NCBI RefSeq assembly: GCF_001580545.1
Contig: NZ_LRBG01000037.1
Coordinates: 310,001 to 374,000, forward strand
Origin: Paraburkholderia monticola
GTDB taxonomy: Bacteria > Pseudomonadota > Gammaproteobacteria > Burkholderiales > Burkholderiaceae
Length of the DNA: 64,000 bases
Reading direction: 5' to 3'
The notes beneath the pieces are model-generated. The model was not told the origin of the DNA, searched no databases, and was given only the letters and a program-made list of their open reading frames with translations. Each line of letters starts with the position of its first letter. Within the stretch, counting starts at the first letter, position 1. Below, one piece after another: positions 25,927 through 35,243 of this stretch. A program made the position numbers and the translations under genes.

Positions 25927-26712
25927 CTAGCCAACAAGCAACGACTGCCCACCATCGATCCAAACCGGCGTGCCGGTAATAAACCGCGCACGATCGGACG
26001 CGAGAAACACCACCATCTCGGCGATATCGTCGCCGCTGCCGGCCTTGCCATCGGTGAGCGGGATCTTCCCTTGCGGATAATCGGCCGGCTCCGACGCCTC
26101 ATCGCTCGATCGCGCTTGCGTGTTCGCGTTGATTTCGGTGTCGATCTTGCCGGGACAGATTATGTTCACGCGAATCCGGTGCTTCGCGAGTTCAAGCGCA
26201 GTCATCTGGCCGAGCGCCAGCAGTCCCGCCTTGGTCGTCGAATAAGCGGAAGCACCGCCATGGCTGAACATTCGCGTGCCGTTGATCGACGAAATGATGA
26301 CGATTGACCCACCGCCGGCCCGCTTCAAATGCGGTACGGTTAGATGCAGCGTCAGATAAGCGCCACGCAGATTTGTGTTGATCGTGTTGTCCCACTCGGC
26401 CGGCTTCAGTTCGTCGATCGGCGCCCAGACGCCATTGATGCCCGCGTTCGCGATGACGATGTCCAATGCGCCGGCCTGAGAAAACGCGCGATCGAGTTCC
26501 TGCCCGAATCCGAGTTCGTCGCGTATGTCGGCGGTGAAGCCGAACGCCGTACCACCACGCTGGACGATTTCGTCGACGGTCGCCCTCGTTTCGTCGTCTT
26601 TGTGCGCGTGCACGATCACCTGGGCACCCGCAGCCGCGAGATGCAACGCGCTCGCCTTGCCAATGCCGGAGCCCGCGCCGGTGACGAGCGCAGTCCTGTT
26701 TTGCAGGTCCAT
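25927..26712 (-). CDS. Short-chain dehydrogenase/reductase (SDR)
   Basis: A 261-residue classical SDR. NAD(P)-binding TGAGSGIG at 11-18, NAG in IVIANAGI, and catalytic Ser (IISSING), Tyr and Lys in YSTTK, followed by RVNIICPGKIDT. The C-terminus WIDGGQSLLVG is typical of glucose dehydrogenase/3-oxoacyl-ACP reductase-like members. The ATG at 26712 has GGAGGAAGAG upstream; a longer frame to 26829 adds an unlikely leader. It lies 149 bases downstream of the cytochrome c gene on the same strand and could donate electrons indirectly to that chain. The substrate is unknown. Confidence 0.9.
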   Translation of the reverse strand: MDLQNRTALVTGAGSGIGKASALHLAAAGAQVIVHAHKDDETRATVDEIVQRGGTAFGFTADIRDELGFGQELDRAFSQAGALDIVIANAGINGVWAPIDELKPAEWDNTINTNLRGAYLTLHLTVPHLKRAGGGSIVIISSINGTRMFSHGGASAYSTTKAGLLALGQMTALELAKHRIRVNIICPGKIDTEINANTQARSSDEASEPADYPQGKIPLTDGKAGSGDDIAEMVVFLASDRARFITGTPVWIDGGQSLLVG

Positions 26713-26861
26713 TCTCTTCCTCCGCTGAAAAGTCAGGTCAAGGGAGTGGTGCGATTTGATCGCCGTTTCTCCCCTGTCCATCGCCGTACAGTTCCGTGAT
26801 CCATCACGAAGCAAGCGCCAGACCCGCAAAAATCCGAACAGGAAATCCGTGCTTCCCGTTT

Positions 26862-28244
26862 CTATTTGCCTAGTGACCGCCTGACACTAGCCACATCGCG
26901 AGTCGTGACAGGTGCGGCCGTGTTGCCCCATGAGTTGCGTACAAACGTCAGCACGTGCGCGATTTCGGCATCGGTCAGATCGCCCGCGAAAGACGGCATT
27001 TTCTTCGGCTGCGGGCCGGATTCCGTATGCGGTGCTTCGCCGCCCTCGACCAGCAGCCTGACGAGCGAGTCGGTATTCGCGCTCAACACCGCTGGATTGC
27101 CCGCGAGACGCGGATACCTCAACGCTTCGCCGGATCCGTCCGCGTGGTGGCAGCGGGCGCAGAATCCCCGATAAATGCCGGCGCCAGGCAGCTCGATTTC
27201 TCCCGAAGCAATAGCACGCACCATCTGCGTCGCGGTGCGTCCATCGCCGTAGTGTCCGGACGGCTCACGCGCAGGCAGACTCTTCAGATAGCGTGCTATC
27301 GCCTGCAAATCATCGTCGGACAGATACTGGGTGCTGTCCTCGACGACCTGGACCATGCTGCCGAACGTCACCAGTCCGCTGCCATGTCCGCGCTTCAGGA
27401 ATGCGGCGATCTCGTCCTCTGAAAAGCGGCCAAGGCCCGACGCGTTATCGGCGGTCAGATTCGGCGCGAACCAGTGATCGTTTTCGCCGCCTGTCAGGTA
27501 CAGGCGCGAATGCTCGCTGTAACCGCGTTCCTCATAAGCGGGCCCGCGCGGCGTATGACACGCTCCACAGTGCCCGAGTGATTGCACGAGATAAGCACCC
27601 CGATTCCATTGCGCGCTGCGCCCCGGCTCCGGTACGAACCTGCGGTCAGGCGCAAACGTCAGGCTCCACAGGCCCAGCACCCAGCGTTGATTGAATGGAA
27701 ACGGCAACGCCGTACGCGGCGGCACCTGCGCGACGGGCGCGACGCCGTGCATGAAATACGCGTAGAGCGCGTGCATATCGTCGTCGCTGATTTTCGCGAA
27801 CGATGGATAAGGCATCGCCGGATAGAGTCGCCGGTTGCCGGGTGCCACGCCCTCTCGCACGGCCCGTTGGAAATCGTCGTAACTGTAGCGTCCGATGCCC
27901 GCAACGGGATCCGGAGTAATGTTCGACGACCAGATCGTGCCGAACGGCGAATTGATCGCGAGGCCACCCGCGAGTGGCGCTGACGGGTGCAATGGTTCTT
28001 TGCCCGACGGTCCGCCCGGCGGTGCCGTATGGCAGCCCGCGCAATCGGCTGCTTTCGCGAGATACTCGCCTTTGGCGATCAGCACAGTCTGCTCGCTACC
28101 GGGAGGGACACCTGGTGTTTGCGCATTAGCATTAGGGGCAGCATTCGCACGGCGCGGGATTTCACCGGCTGTAACGAACATCACACCTACAATGGCAGCG
28201 ATGCCAATGGCGAAATTCATTCGCTGGTTCATTGTCATCACCAT
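26862..28244 (-). CDS. Triheme membrane cytochrome c
   Basis: A 460-residue protein with an N-terminal membrane anchor/signal (about 10-27) and three CXXCH heme sites: CAGCH near 68, CGACH near 222 and CARCH near 350, each in a class I cytochrome fold. This is the architecture of the cytochrome c subunit of membrane alcohol, gluconate or aldehyde dehydrogenases. The ATG at 28244 overlaps the preceding small membrane gene. Encoded last in the oxidase operon, it probably passes periplasmic electrons to the caa3-type oxidase. Confidence 0.88.
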   Translation of the reverse strand: MVMTMNQRMNFAIGIAAIVGVMFVTAGEIPRRANAAPNANAQTPGVPPGSEQTVLIAKGEYLAKAADCAGCHTAPPGGPSGKEPLHPSAPLAGGLAINSPFGTIWSSNITPDPVAGIGRYSYDDFQRAVREGVAPGNRRLYPAMPYPSFAKISDDDMHALYAYFMHGVAPVAQVPPRTALPFPFNQRWVLGLWSLTFAPDRRFVPEPGRSAQWNRGAYLVQSLGHCGACHTPRGPAYEERGYSEHSRLYLTGGENDHWFAPNLTADNASGLGRFSEDEIAAFLKRGHGSGLVTFGSMVQVVEDSTQYLSDDDLQAIARYLKSLPAREPSGHYGDGRTATQMVRAIASGEIELPGAGIYRGFCARCHHADGSGEALRYPRLAGNPAVLSANTDSLVRLLVEGGEAPHTESGPQPKKMPSFAGDLTDAEIAHVLTFVRNSWGNTAAPVTTRDVASVRRSLGK

Positions 28245-28714
28245 GGCCCACACCGCGACACCATCGCCACCGCGATCGAGGTGACGACCAGTCCGAACAT
28301 GAAAATCGCACTGCACAGTATGCCGACCCGCGCGAGAAACGCTTCGAGTTCGGCAACCCGGCGCGCGCGACCCCGCAATGGCTGTTGCAATTGCGCGCGT
28401 GTAAAGGTAACCGTTCTCCATGCGACTACAATCCCCGCGACGCCGACAACGAAACAAACGGTACTCCACCCAATTAACGCAGTCATTACCCACCACGGCG
28501 GCGCCATCGGATGATTCGCATCGGAAAGCGCGCAAGACTGCGCGGTCAGCACTTCTCCGATGAGCATTTGCGCAAACCATGCAAGTGGCGTCGCGAGCGT
28601 GGCAATCATCAGCCGCCACACATGAAAGCGCGGCGCCTCGTCGAGGTCGGCGTTTTCCGTGCGATGTCCGTGATCGCCGCCGTTGCGACGTGCCGGGGTC
28701 GGAGTGCCGCTCAT
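28238..28714 (-). CDS. Small membrane protein of the oxidase operon
   Basis: A 158-residue protein with three predicted transmembrane helices (about 35-57 IATLATPLAWFAQMLIG, 75-100 and 130-152). A His/Arg-rich cytosolic N-terminus precedes them, and an Arg-rich loop lies between helices 2 and 3. It overlaps coxC by 4 bases and the cytochrome c gene by 7. It occupies the place where subunit IV or assembly proteins are usually encoded, but I do not recognise a family. Confidence 0.65.
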   Translation of the reverse strand: MSGTPTPARRNGGDHGHRTENADLDEAPRFHVWRLMIATLATPLAWFAQMLIGEVLTAQSCALSDANHPMAPPWWVMTALIGWSTVCFVVGVAGIVVAWRTVTFTRAQLQQPLRGRARRVAELEAFLARVGILCSAIFMFGLVVTSIAVAMVSRCGPW

Positions 28715-29337
28715 GCTCGCCCCCTCAACAGATAAGGCGACAGATAGAGCGTGGTGAAAATGAAAAGCCAGACGAGATCGACGAAGTGCCAGTACAGTCC
28801 GCCAATCGCCAGCGCGAGGCAGCGTTTCTCGTCAAAGTAGCCGAGTGCAGTCCACAACAGCAGCAGCGCCAGCACCACCAGACCGACGATCACATGCGCC
28901 ATGTGAAAACCCGTTATCGTGAAGTACAGCGATCCGTACAGATGCGTGGTCGGGCCATACGGATGATTGCGCCACTCCTTGAGTTGAATGCCGACGAAGG
29001 TCACGCCGAGCACCAGTGCGATGCTCATCGATATCACGGCCCAGTGAATGCGCCGCCGCTTTACGCAGCGTTCGCATAACCAGACGAAAACACTGCTCGA
29101 CAGCAGGATCGCCGTGTTGGCTCCGCCGAGTCCCAGTTTCGGCAGGCCTTCCGGCGGCCACATGTTGCCGCTTTGCGATGCCAGATACAGATATGAAAAG
29201 ATCAGATATCCAAACAATGAGCCTTCCGTGACGATCAACGCGAGGCAGCCGAACCAGCCGCCCGAGCGCTGCCCTGCACTGCCCACCGGCAGGCGCGCCG
29301 GACCGCTATAAATCTCGCCTCGCGACGCGTCGCTCAT
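28711..29337 (-). CDS. coxC: Cytochrome c oxidase subunit III
   Basis: A 208-residue five-helix subunit III with EGSLFGYLIFSYLY, FHMAHVIVG and the C-terminal GGLYWHFVDLVWLFIF signature. The ATG at 29337 (MSDASRG) follows GGGAG and starts just after the coxA stop; a longer frame would overlap coxA. It is shorter than canonical seven-helix subunit III. Overlaps the next gene by 4 bases. Confidence 0.9.
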   Translation of the reverse strand: MSDASRGEIYSGPARLPVGSAGQRSGGWFGCLALIVTEGSLFGYLIFSYLYLASQSGNMWPPEGLPKLGLGGANTAILLSSSVFVWLCERCVKRRRIHWAVISMSIALVLGVTFVGIQLKEWRNHPYGPTTHLYGSLYFTITGFHMAHVIVGLVVLALLLLWTALGYFDEKRCLALAIGGLYWHFVDLVWLFIFTTLYLSPYLLRGRA

Positions 29338-29338
29338 G

Positions 29339-31342
29339 TCAGCTCCCGGCGTCCTGCACATGCTGCGGTTCGCGCTGGATCAGGCTGCGTTCGGGCCATA
29401 GCCAGACAATGATCGACACCGCACAGCCGACCAGCATGGAGGCCGCGAACCACCATTCGAGCAACGCGAGTCCCGCGAAAAACAGCGTCGCGAACGCGCT
29501 CAATACAAAGGGGGTACAGGTGTCTTCCGGCATCTTCAGGATCACATCTGGTTCCGCCTCCATGATCGTCGTTCCGAGGGCCTCCCTACCCTGATCGAGT
29601 ACGAGGCCCTCCTGCAGCGACGATCGCGCCTCATGCTGCCCCTCCTGTTCGCCTCGTCCTTCCCACAACGGATGCCGGCTCGCGATAGTTGGCACGACAG
29701 CGAAGTTGTACGGAGGAGGCGGTGACGTCGTCGACCATTCGAGCGTGCCGGCGTCCCAAGGGTTAGAGCCCGCCGAGGCGCCATGCCGCGCGCTGTACAG
29801 CAGATCGCACAGGAAGATCAGGATACCTATAGCAAGCACGAACGAGCCCGCGGACGTAATCAGGTTCACCGTGCTCCAGCCCATATCGGGTGCATACGTG
29901 TAGATGCGGCGCGGCATGCCGAGCAGTCCCGCGATGTGCATGGGAAAGAACGCCACGTTGAAACCTGTGAACATTACCCAGAAAGCGAGCTTGCCGATCC
30001 GCTCGCTCATCATGCGTCCCGTGAACTTTGGAAACCAGAAGTACACGCCGCCGATGACCGGGAACACGTTGATGCCAAGCAACACGTAGTGCAGATGCGC
30101 GACGACGAAATACGTATCGGTCAGTTGCCAGTCGAACGGCACAGCAGCGGTCATTACGCCCGACACGCCGCCGATCACGAACAGCAGCACGAAGCCCGCG
30201 AAGTAATAGAACGGCACGCGGAATACGGGGCGCCCGCACCAGATCGTTGCGATCCACGCGAACGTCGCGATGGCGCTCGGTATGGAAATCGCCATGCTGG
30301 CGGCGCCGAACAGCGACAGCGCAAGCGCAGGCAAACCTGTCGCGAACATGTGATGGATCCACACGACGAAGCCGATCAGCATCGTCGCGACCGTCGACAA
30401 TGCAACCGGTCCATAGCCGACCAACGGCCTGCGGCAAAACACCGGAAGTGCGTCGGAAACGATGCCCATTGCGGGCAACACGACGACATAAACCCATGGA
30501 TGCGCAAAAATCCAGAACAGGTGTTGCCACATCAACGCGCGGCCACCATTCAACACGTCGAAGAAATGCGTGCCGAGGCGACGGTCCATCCACAGCATCA
30601 GAAACGCGAGACTCACGGACGGCACCGCGACGAGATTGCCGCAGGACGCGGTCATCGTGCCCCAAACGAGCACCGGGACGCGGTCGAGCGACATGCCGGG
30701 TGCGCGCATGCGCAACAACGTCACGACAAAGTTGACCGCGCCGACGGTCGTCGAAATACCCAGCAGGACCATGCCGAGCGCGTATACGTCGATATTCGGC
30801 CCGGTGTCGTATTGAAGGCTCGACAACGGAACATAGTTGAACCAGCCGGCGTTCGGCGCTTCGCCGAGCGGAAAACTGGCATAGAGAAAAATCGCGGCAA
30901 ACAGAAAGATCCAGTACGAGAAGGCGTTCAGACGCGGGAACGCCATGTCGCGCGCACCGAGTATCAGCGGCCAGAGATAGTTCGAGAAACCCGACAACAC
31001 AGGTAACGCATACAGGAAGATCATCGTCACGCCATGCATCGTGAACAGCTGGTTGTACTGCTCGGGCGTCAGCAGCGTGGCGTTTGGTTGTGCGAGTTGC
31101 ACGCGCATGATCAACGCCTCGACGCCGCCCGCGATCAGGAAGATAAATGCCGTGACCAGATAGCGCAGACCGATGCGTTTGTGATCGACCGTCGAGAGCC
31201 AACCGCGCCAGCCGGCCGGCGTTTCCCATAGCTCGCGCAACTGCTTTTCGGCTGTGCTGTCGCGTGGTATTTCGCCCCACTCCAGGGGCCGGTCCAATCG
31301 CAACCGCGCCTGAGAAGAAGGAGGTGTCGTGGTGTCGGTCAT
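29339..31342 (-). CDS. coxA: Cytochrome c oxidase subunit I, variant lacking canonical D- and K-channel residues
   Basis: A 667-residue heme-copper oxidase subunit. Heme/CuB ligands are intact: H103 (TMHG), H281 with Y285 (HPWVY, the His-Tyr crosslink pair), H330-H331 (WIHHM) and the later VAHLHY pair. The D-channel entry Asp is kept (D132 in RDMAFPR). However, the gating Glu of the usual HPEVY motif is Trp283, and the K-channel Lys of PTGIKVF is Ala359 (PSAIATF). A C-terminal extension past about 545 adds a hydrophilic linker and two helices (CTPFVLSAFATLFFAG, ASMLVGCAVSIIVWLW). This resembles alternative oxidases of the coxMNOP kind. Proton pumping must use other residues or be absent. Confidence 0.92.
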   Translation of the reverse strand: MTDTTTPPSSQARLRLDRPLEWGEIPRDSTAEKQLRELWETPAGWRGWLSTVDHKRIGLRYLVTAFIFLIAGGVEALIMRVQLAQPNATLLTPEQYNQLFTMHGVTMIFLYALPVLSGFSNYLWPLILGARDMAFPRLNAFSYWIFLFAAIFLYASFPLGEAPNAGWFNYVPLSSLQYDTGPNIDVYALGMVLLGISTTVGAVNFVVTLLRMRAPGMSLDRVPVLVWGTMTASCGNLVAVPSVSLAFLMLWMDRRLGTHFFDVLNGGRALMWQHLFWIFAHPWVYVVVLPAMGIVSDALPVFCRRPLVGYGPVALSTVATMLIGFVVWIHHMFATGLPALALSLFGAASMAISIPSAIATFAWIATIWCGRPVFRVPFYYFAGFVLLFVIGGVSGVMTAAVPFDWQLTDTYFVVAHLHYVLLGINVFPVIGGVYFWFPKFTGRMMSERIGKLAFWVMFTGFNVAFFPMHIAGLLGMPRRIYTYAPDMGWSTVNLITSAGSFVLAIGILIFLCDLLYSARHGASAGSNPWDAGTLEWSTTSPPPPYNFAVVPTIASRHPLWEGRGEQEGQHEARSSLQEGLVLDQGREALGTTIMEAEPDVILKMPEDTCTPFVLSAFATLFFAGLALLEWWFAASMLVGCAVSIIVWLWPERSLIQREPQHVQDAGS

Positions 31343-31381
31343 CGGCAGGTGTGTCGCACGAGTGTCACATGATCGGAGGAG

Positions 31382-32467
31382 TCAATGCAGCGTCGCGAGA
31401 TAGGCGGTTAGCGCCACCGTCTCGTTCGTCGTCAGCACGATGTCTGGCATCAGCGAATCGGGCTTGATCTGCTGCGCGTGACGAATCCAGTCGAGTTGAT
31501 GCTCAGGCGTGTTCGTCAACGCTCCCGCTGCAATCAGCCGTCGCGAATCGAGATGAGTGAGATTGGGCGCCTGCGTACCGTCGGCTGAGGTACCGCGTAC
31601 CGTGTGGCAGCCTGCGCAATGCGACTGAAAGACTTGCGCGCCGTGCGTGACGGCGGTGCTGTCTGAGCCGGCTTCTGCTGCGGCTTCCGGCGCGGCGGCC
31701 TTCGCTTGCGCGACGCGCCATGCATCGAATGCAGCGCGGTCCTGCGCGATAACCTCGAATGCCATATGCGCGTGCTGCGCGCCGCAAAACTGCGAGCATT
31801 GCCCGCGATATATGCCGGCCGCGTCTGCCTGAATCCATTGCTCGTTGATCTGGCCGGGAATCGTCTGCGTTTTGCCCGCGAGTTGCGGTACCCAGAACGC
31901 GTGAATGACGTCGGCGCTCTTGAGCACGACCTTCACCGGCTCGCCGACCGGAATGTGAATCTCGTTGGCTGTAACGAACGCCGGGCCGCCATCTGCGTCG
32001 CCGTACTCGATCTTCCACCACCAGTCATACGCGGTGACAGTCAGGACCACCGAGGGCGCCTGCGGCGGTGCCGCGACGGATTCGAGCGTAACCAGCGTGT
32101 ACGCAAGTGCCGCGATCAGGCAGATCGACGAGATTGCGGTGCCCATATAGACCCAGCGCAACGCGCCCTTCTCGCCCTTCACGAGGCTCACGGCATGCTC
32201 GCTGTGACCGCGTCGCGTAATTGCAATCCCTAGCAGCACCGCGACGATTACGATTACAGCCATCGATAATGCGGCGAGTGCCCAACCGAGATGCATCGTC
32301 GGCCCCGCGGCAGGACCCGCCGCATGCAGGAAATAATTGAGCGGCGCACCTTGCGAATCGGCGTGGACGACGCTCAAACCGGCCGGCAGCGCAATGGAAA
32401 GGGCAAGCGTGACGCGATCGCGTGTATTTGTCCGGTCCCGATCCAGGACAACCGGCCTGTATTGCAT
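31382..32467 (-). CDS. coxB: Cytochrome c oxidase subunit II with fused cytochrome c (caa3 type)
   Basis: A 361-residue protein. Signal sequence and two transmembrane helices (about 57-85 and 105-130) are followed by a cupredoxin domain with the CuA set: His in VIHAFWVP, then CSQFCG, then AHM. A class I cytochrome c domain follows (CAGCH near 285, distal Met in LMPD). The YDWWWKIEY aromatic stretch is the usual electron entry patch. The ATG at 32467 has GGGAG upstream and avoids a long hydrophilic leader. First gene of the oxidase operon. Confidence 0.93.
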   Translation of the reverse strand: MQYRPVVLDRDRTNTRDRVTLALSIALPAGLSVVHADSQGAPLNYFLHAAGPAAGPTMHLGWALAALSMAVIVIVAVLLGIAITRRGHSEHAVSLVKGEKGALRWVYMGTAISSICLIAALAYTLVTLESVAAPPQAPSVVLTVTAYDWWWKIEYGDADGGPAFVTANEIHIPVGEPVKVVLKSADVIHAFWVPQLAGKTQTIPGQINEQWIQADAAGIYRGQCSQFCGAQHAHMAFEVIAQDRAAFDAWRVAQAKAAAPEAAAEAGSDSTAVTHGAQVFQSHCAGCHTVRGTSADGTQAPNLTHLDSRRLIAAGALTNTPEHQLDWIRHAQQIKPDSLMPDIVLTTNETVALTAYLATLH

Positions 32468-32780
32468 CGGCGTGCTCCCAGTTCCGTGGCTTGCGTGTTG
32501 GCCAGCCACTCTTCCGACCTCGCGTAGCAAGAAGTCTCATAGCAAGAAACGAGCGCGCTCGCCCACGGGTCCGGGAAAATTCTGTCAACGGTAAACCAAC
32601 GCTGAGCAGAAGCGACATGCCCGTCTGGCGGCGACTCAAGGACAGACACGTTGTGCCCCCGGGACCGCTCCGTCTGCACGAGCACAACACAGCACTCCTT
32701 CAGTGAACGCTCGCCCGGCTGTAGGTTTTACTCACAATGTGATATTTACAAAATTCTTCCCGCAGAGCCGCGTCGCGCGT
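32468..32780. other. Intergenic region upstream of the oxidase operon
   Basis: This stretch should hold the coxB promoter and the terminator of the ThDP enzyme gene, which faces the same way and ends at 32781. Overlapping short frames exist on both strands, but none has recognisable homology or a convincing ribosome site. Confidence 0.3.
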
Positions 32781-34574
32781 TCAACCTTTTCCGTTGGGAA
32801 TGACCGCCCCCAGCACTTGCCGCGCCGTATTCGCTATCACGCTGCCCTCCTTCGGGTCGCCTTCCATCAACGTGCGCGCAAACGCCCTGGCCTGGGCGAG
32901 CGTCACATGCGGCGGCAACGGCGGGACTTCCGGGTCGGTTTTCACCTCCAGAACGACGGGGCGCCGTGCGGCCAGCGCAGCTTCCCAGGCGTCCGGCAAC
33001 TGCTCCGCCTTGTCGACATAGATCCCGGTAAGCCCCACCAATTCCGCGAACCGGTGATAAGGCACGTTCGGAAGCTGCTGCGAAGCGTTGAACTTCGGGT
33101 CGCCTTCCATCACACGTTGCTCCCACGTCACCTGATTCAGGTCCTCGTTGTTCAGCACCATGCAGATCCAGCGGGGATCGGCCCACTGCTGCCAGTATTT
33201 GGCAACCGTGATCAGTTCGGCCATATTGTTCATCTGCATGGCGCCGTCGCCGACCATCGCGATCACGGGGCGGCCCGGGTACGCAAACTTGGCGGCGATC
33301 GCATACGGAACTGCCGCGCCCATCGACGCGAGGCCGCCCGAAAGCGACGCCATCATCCCGCGGCGGATTTTCAGGTCGCGCGCATACCAATTGGCGCACG
33401 AGCCCGAGTCGCTCGTCAGAATGACCTGATCGGGAAGACGCGGTGACAACTCGGTGAACGCAAGCTGAGGGTTGACACCCGTCGTCGCGGACGCGTGGGC
33501 GCGTTCATCAAGCGTTTCCCACCACCGCGACGTCCAGCGTTCGATACGGCCTCGCCACGCGTGACTGTCCTTCTGCTTCAGCAGAGGCAGCAGCGCCCGC
33601 AACGTCTCCACGCTGTCACCGACCAGATTGACTTCCATCGGATAACGCAGGCTGAGCATGTCCGCCTTGATGTCGATCTGCACGCCTCGCGCGTCGCCCT
33701 CCTTCGGCAGAAACTCGGAATACGGAAAGCCTGAGCCGATCATCAGCAGCGTATCGCACGACGTCATCAGCTCGTAGCTGGGTTTCGTGCCCAGCAGACC
33801 GATGGACCCCGTCACCCACGGCAGGTCGTCCGGCAGCACGGCCTTGCCGAGCAGCGCCTTGGCCACGCCGGCGCCAAGCCGGTTCGCCACCTCGATCACT
33901 TCGTCGGTGGCCTGCAATGCGCCCGCGCCCACCAGGATCGCGACCTTGTGCCCCGCATTCAGCACGTCGGCGGCCCGCTGCAGATCCTCCTGCATGGGAA
34001 CGATCTTCGGCCGCGAATAACCGATGCCGGAATGGGCGGTGCCATGCTTGCGCGCGGGCGGCTCGTATTCGAGATCCTGCAGATCGTTCGGCAGGATCAG
34101 TGCCGTCACGCGCCGCTCCGCCAACGCAATCCGTATCGCGCGGTCGATCATGTGCCGCACCTGCGCGGGCACGCTCGCCTGTTGCACGTAGGACCCCGCT
34201 ACATCCTTGAACATCGCCGCGAGGTCGACTTCCTGCTGGTAGTGCGAACCCAGCGCCGCGCGCGCCTGCTGGCCGACGATCGCGAGCACGGGCATGTGAT
34301 CCATTCTCGCGTCGTAGAGGCCCGTAATCAGATGCGCAGCACCCGGGCCCGACGTCGCGATACACACGCCCAGTTCGCCGGTGAATTTGGCGTGCGCGGA
34401 GGCCATGAAGGCCGCCATTTCCTCGTGCCGCGCCTGCACGAATTCGATCTTCCCTTCCGCACGGTTCAACGCGCCGAACACGCCGTTGATGCCGTCCCCT
34501 GGATAGCCGAACATCCGCTTCACACCCCAGCGATGCAGCCTGTCCACGATAAAGTCGCCCACCGTCGTCGCCAT
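32781..34574 (-). CDS. Thiamine-diphosphate-dependent enzyme, pyruvate oxidase/acetolactate synthase-like
   Basis: A 597-residue three-domain ThDP enzyme: N-terminal PYR domain with the catalytic Glu in FVQARHEEMAAF, central Rossmann-like domain, and C-terminal PP domain with the ThDP motif GDGAMQMNNMAE through VLNNEDLN. The family includes PoxB, oxalyl-CoA decarboxylase and acetolactate synthases; the overall sequence is closest in style to the pyruvate-oxidase-like proteins common in Burkholderia. The ATG at 34574 (MATTVGDF) follows GGGAG. The reaction is not certain. It stands alone, upstream of the oxidase operon on the same strand. Confidence 0.85.
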   Translation of the reverse strand: MATTVGDFIVDRLHRWGVKRMFGYPGDGINGVFGALNRAEGKIEFVQARHEEMAAFMASAHAKFTGELGVCIATSGPGAAHLITGLYDARMDHMPVLAIVGQQARAALGSHYQQEVDLAAMFKDVAGSYVQQASVPAQVRHMIDRAIRIALAERRVTALILPNDLQDLEYEPPARKHGTAHSGIGYSRPKIVPMQEDLQRAADVLNAGHKVAILVGAGALQATDEVIEVANRLGAGVAKALLGKAVLPDDLPWVTGSIGLLGTKPSYELMTSCDTLLMIGSGFPYSEFLPKEGDARGVQIDIKADMLSLRYPMEVNLVGDSVETLRALLPLLKQKDSHAWRGRIERWTSRWWETLDERAHASATTGVNPQLAFTELSPRLPDQVILTSDSGSCANWYARDLKIRRGMMASLSGGLASMGAAVPYAIAAKFAYPGRPVIAMVGDGAMQMNNMAELITVAKYWQQWADPRWICMVLNNEDLNQVTWEQRVMEGDPKFNASQQLPNVPYHRFAELVGLTGIYVDKAEQLPDAWEAALAARRPVVLEVKTDPEVPPLPPHVTLAQARAFARTLMEGDPKEGSVIANTARQVLGAVIPNGKG

Positions 34575-34697
34575 GAGAGGCTCCCGCAAAAATAAATGAC
34601 CCGCGATGCAAAGGCAGCGAGCAAAAGTCGCGCCCCGTCTCCCGATGAAATCCCGCCGTAAGGCATAGCGCTTGCTGCAGCGGTCGTTGGCATAACC
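34575..34697. other. Short intergenic region upstream of the ThDP gene
   Basis: Holds the ThDP gene promoter; no gene. It borders the glucoamylase remnant. Confidence 0.3.
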
Positions 34698-35153
34698 AAG
34701 TTGTCGCCCGACGAGGACGCATGGTTGCTCGAACGCAGTGTGATCGATCATGTCACGGTCATCTGGCGCGCCGTCGATAACGGCTTGTGGGAGTTTCGCG
34801 GCGCGCAGCGGCACCGTGCAAGACGCGCGAATACAGGCAACGGTACGCGCCATCGAACGCGAACTGATGGGGATGGACTTGTATCCCGCTATTGAAGCGA
34901 CCCATCCGGGAAGACTCGACACGAGCCGGGCGAAGGCGCGCTTCTCGCATGCAGCTTGTGGCTCGCGCAGGTCCGGCGCATGCACGGTCGTCACGATGAT
35001 GCGCGCACGCTGTTTGCACGGGTGCTCGGGTCGCGCAATGACGTGGGGCTTCTCGCGGAACAATACGACATCCGGGCAAGGCGCCAATGCGGCAATTTTC
35101 CGCAAACGCTGTCCCACGACGCGGTGATCAATACGGCGATCATGCTGGGCTGA
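34698..35153 (+). pseudogene. GH15 glucoamylase-like remnant, internally deleted and frameshifted
   Basis: Three plus-strand segments in different frames match successive parts of bacterial GH15 glucoamylases. DEDAWLLERSVIDHV with GLWEFRGAQRH is at 34701-34820, ARIQATVRAIERELMG near 34825-34870, and GEGALLACSLWLAQV through LFARVLGSRNDVGLLAEQYD to LSHDAVINTAIMLG-stop at 34929-35153. The catalytic middle regions are missing. The complete N-terminal two thirds is absent too, so only a scar of a gene of about 600 codons remains. Confidence 0.8.
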
Positions 35154-35243
35154 CACGCGCGGTGTCGGCACGCTTTGCCCGTACGCCAGGCGCTAGACTG
35201 ACCACTGGCGCGAACCGCTCCATCACGACAGACAGGAGGACCC

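Noticed and set aside
29763..31280. Long frames on both strands inside coxA
   Set aside because: Out of frame with the oxidase helices and of shadow composition.
33616..34722. 368-codon minus-strand frame in the ThDP gene region
   Set aside because: Overlaps the real gene in another frame and is rich in Arg/Gly without motifs.
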